From Algoriphagus marinus (GTDB lineage: Bacteria > Bacteroidota > Bacteroidia > Cytophagales > Cyclobacteriaceae): a stretch of DNA of 64,000 nucleotides. The number at the start of each line of letters is the position of its first letter. Position 1 is the first letter of the stretch. The notes under the pieces are model-generated. The model saw only the letters and a list, made by a program, of their open reading frames with translations. It made no database searches and was not told where the DNA came from. Positions 63,764 to 64,000 of this stretch are shown piece after piece. The position numbers and the translations under genes were made by a program. The DNA lies in assembly GCF_001936475.1 (NCBI RefSeq), contig NZ_MSPQ01000006.1:1-64000 (forward strand), read 5' to 3'.

Positions 63764-64000
63764 TTAAGAATTTTTTGTCGGCAGATATTGACTTAATTTA
63801 TCGTATAAATCCTCTGGCGTAAAAGGTTTAGGCACAAAATCGTTAATCCCTATTTCTTCCATTTCAGCTTTTATTTCCTGAAGTGTTGTCGCTGTTAAAA
63901 CCAAAATCGGAATATTTCTTTTACTCGGGTCATTATGACTTCTTATAGCTCTAGCAACTGAGAATCCATCTAAAACGGGCATTTGCAAATCCAATAGCAC
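63764..64000 (-). CDS. response regulator receiver domain, truncated by the window edge
   Basis: The last 78 residues of a receiver domain: LLDLQMPVLDG, where D of LLD is the phosphorylatable Asp, then ILVLTATT with the conserved Thr and DFVPKPF with the conserved Lys. The stop is at 63764 and the gene runs past 64000, so the start is outside. The nearest apparent initiator at the edge is an artefact of the cut. Because the receiver is at the C-terminus it may belong to a hybrid histidine kinase. Confidence 0.85.
   Translation of the reverse strand: MLLDLQMPVLDGFSVARAIRSHNDPSKRNIPILVLTATTLQEIKAEMEEIGINDFVPKPFTPEDLYDKLSQYLPTKNS

Noticed and set aside
1-64000. tRNA, rRNA, insertion sequences and prophage
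   Set aside because: No cloverleaf, rRNA-like block, transposase motif or phage structural gene was seen in any gap or frame; a tRNAscan/Infernal run would settle the RNA part.

Overview
The window looks like an ordinary chromosomal stretch of a marine or aquatic Bacteroidota, most likely Cytophagales/Cyclobacteriaceae (Algoriphagus-like; this placement is inferred from gene content, not from a search). Supporting signs are moderate-to-low GC, almost no Shine-Dalgarno sequences, promoter candidates of the TTTG-N19/20-TAnnTTTG type, a SusC-like TonB receptor next to a DUF4249 lipoprotein, BlaI/BlaR with TonB C-terminal domain proteins, Bat aerotolerance proteins, a split transketolase, a split MetH, and many secreted lipoproteins. 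I found no tRNA, rRNA, IS element, prophage or CRISPR array.

Layout. 0.2-8.9 kb: LD-carboxypeptidase, SGNH esterase, two META/DUF4377-type lipoproteins, an FAH-family hydrolase, an M23 peptidase, a Bcp peroxiredoxin, the two transketolase halves and a GNAT enzyme, all on + and tightly packed. 9.0-16 kb: a GH99-like glycosidase converging on a 1775-aa minus-strand protein that joins two alpha/beta-hydrolase domains, a CHAT caspase-like protease domain and a TPR-like tail. 16.5-30.7 kb: Tricorn-type protease, a 21-bp minisatellite, small unknown proteins, GH30 glycosidase, cyclase-family lipoprotein, two M14 carboxypeptidases, and a Gfo/Idh/MocA oxidoreductase beside a DUF1080 protein. 30.9-40.3 kb (mostly minus): lipocalin-like lipoprotein, DUF2254 membrane protein, BlaI-BlaR plus two free periplasmic TonB C-terminal domain proteins, a small ars operon (arsR, DUF6428, arsC) and the TonB receptor/DUF4249 pair.

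40.4-55.5 kb (plus): Bat proteins, thiolase, a MORN-repeat protein, purC, a STAS protein, ribonuclease Z, a queuosine-precursor transporter, a DEAD-box helicase, rsmE, a MerR regulator, dprA, and a two-subunit exported molybdenum hydroxylase. 55.6-64 kb (minus): PepSY protein, HMG-CoA lyase, then metH(N)-metH(C)-metF behind a clear SAM-I riboswitch, an outer-membrane barrel-like protein and a response-regulator fragment cut by the window end.

The most unusual items are the CHAT/double-lipase giant protein, the 15-unit 21-bp repeat array, the trio of TonB C-terminal domains under BlaI/BlaR, and an ars operon with no efflux pump. None can be called a new system from sequence alone. The CHAT protein is the best candidate for one.
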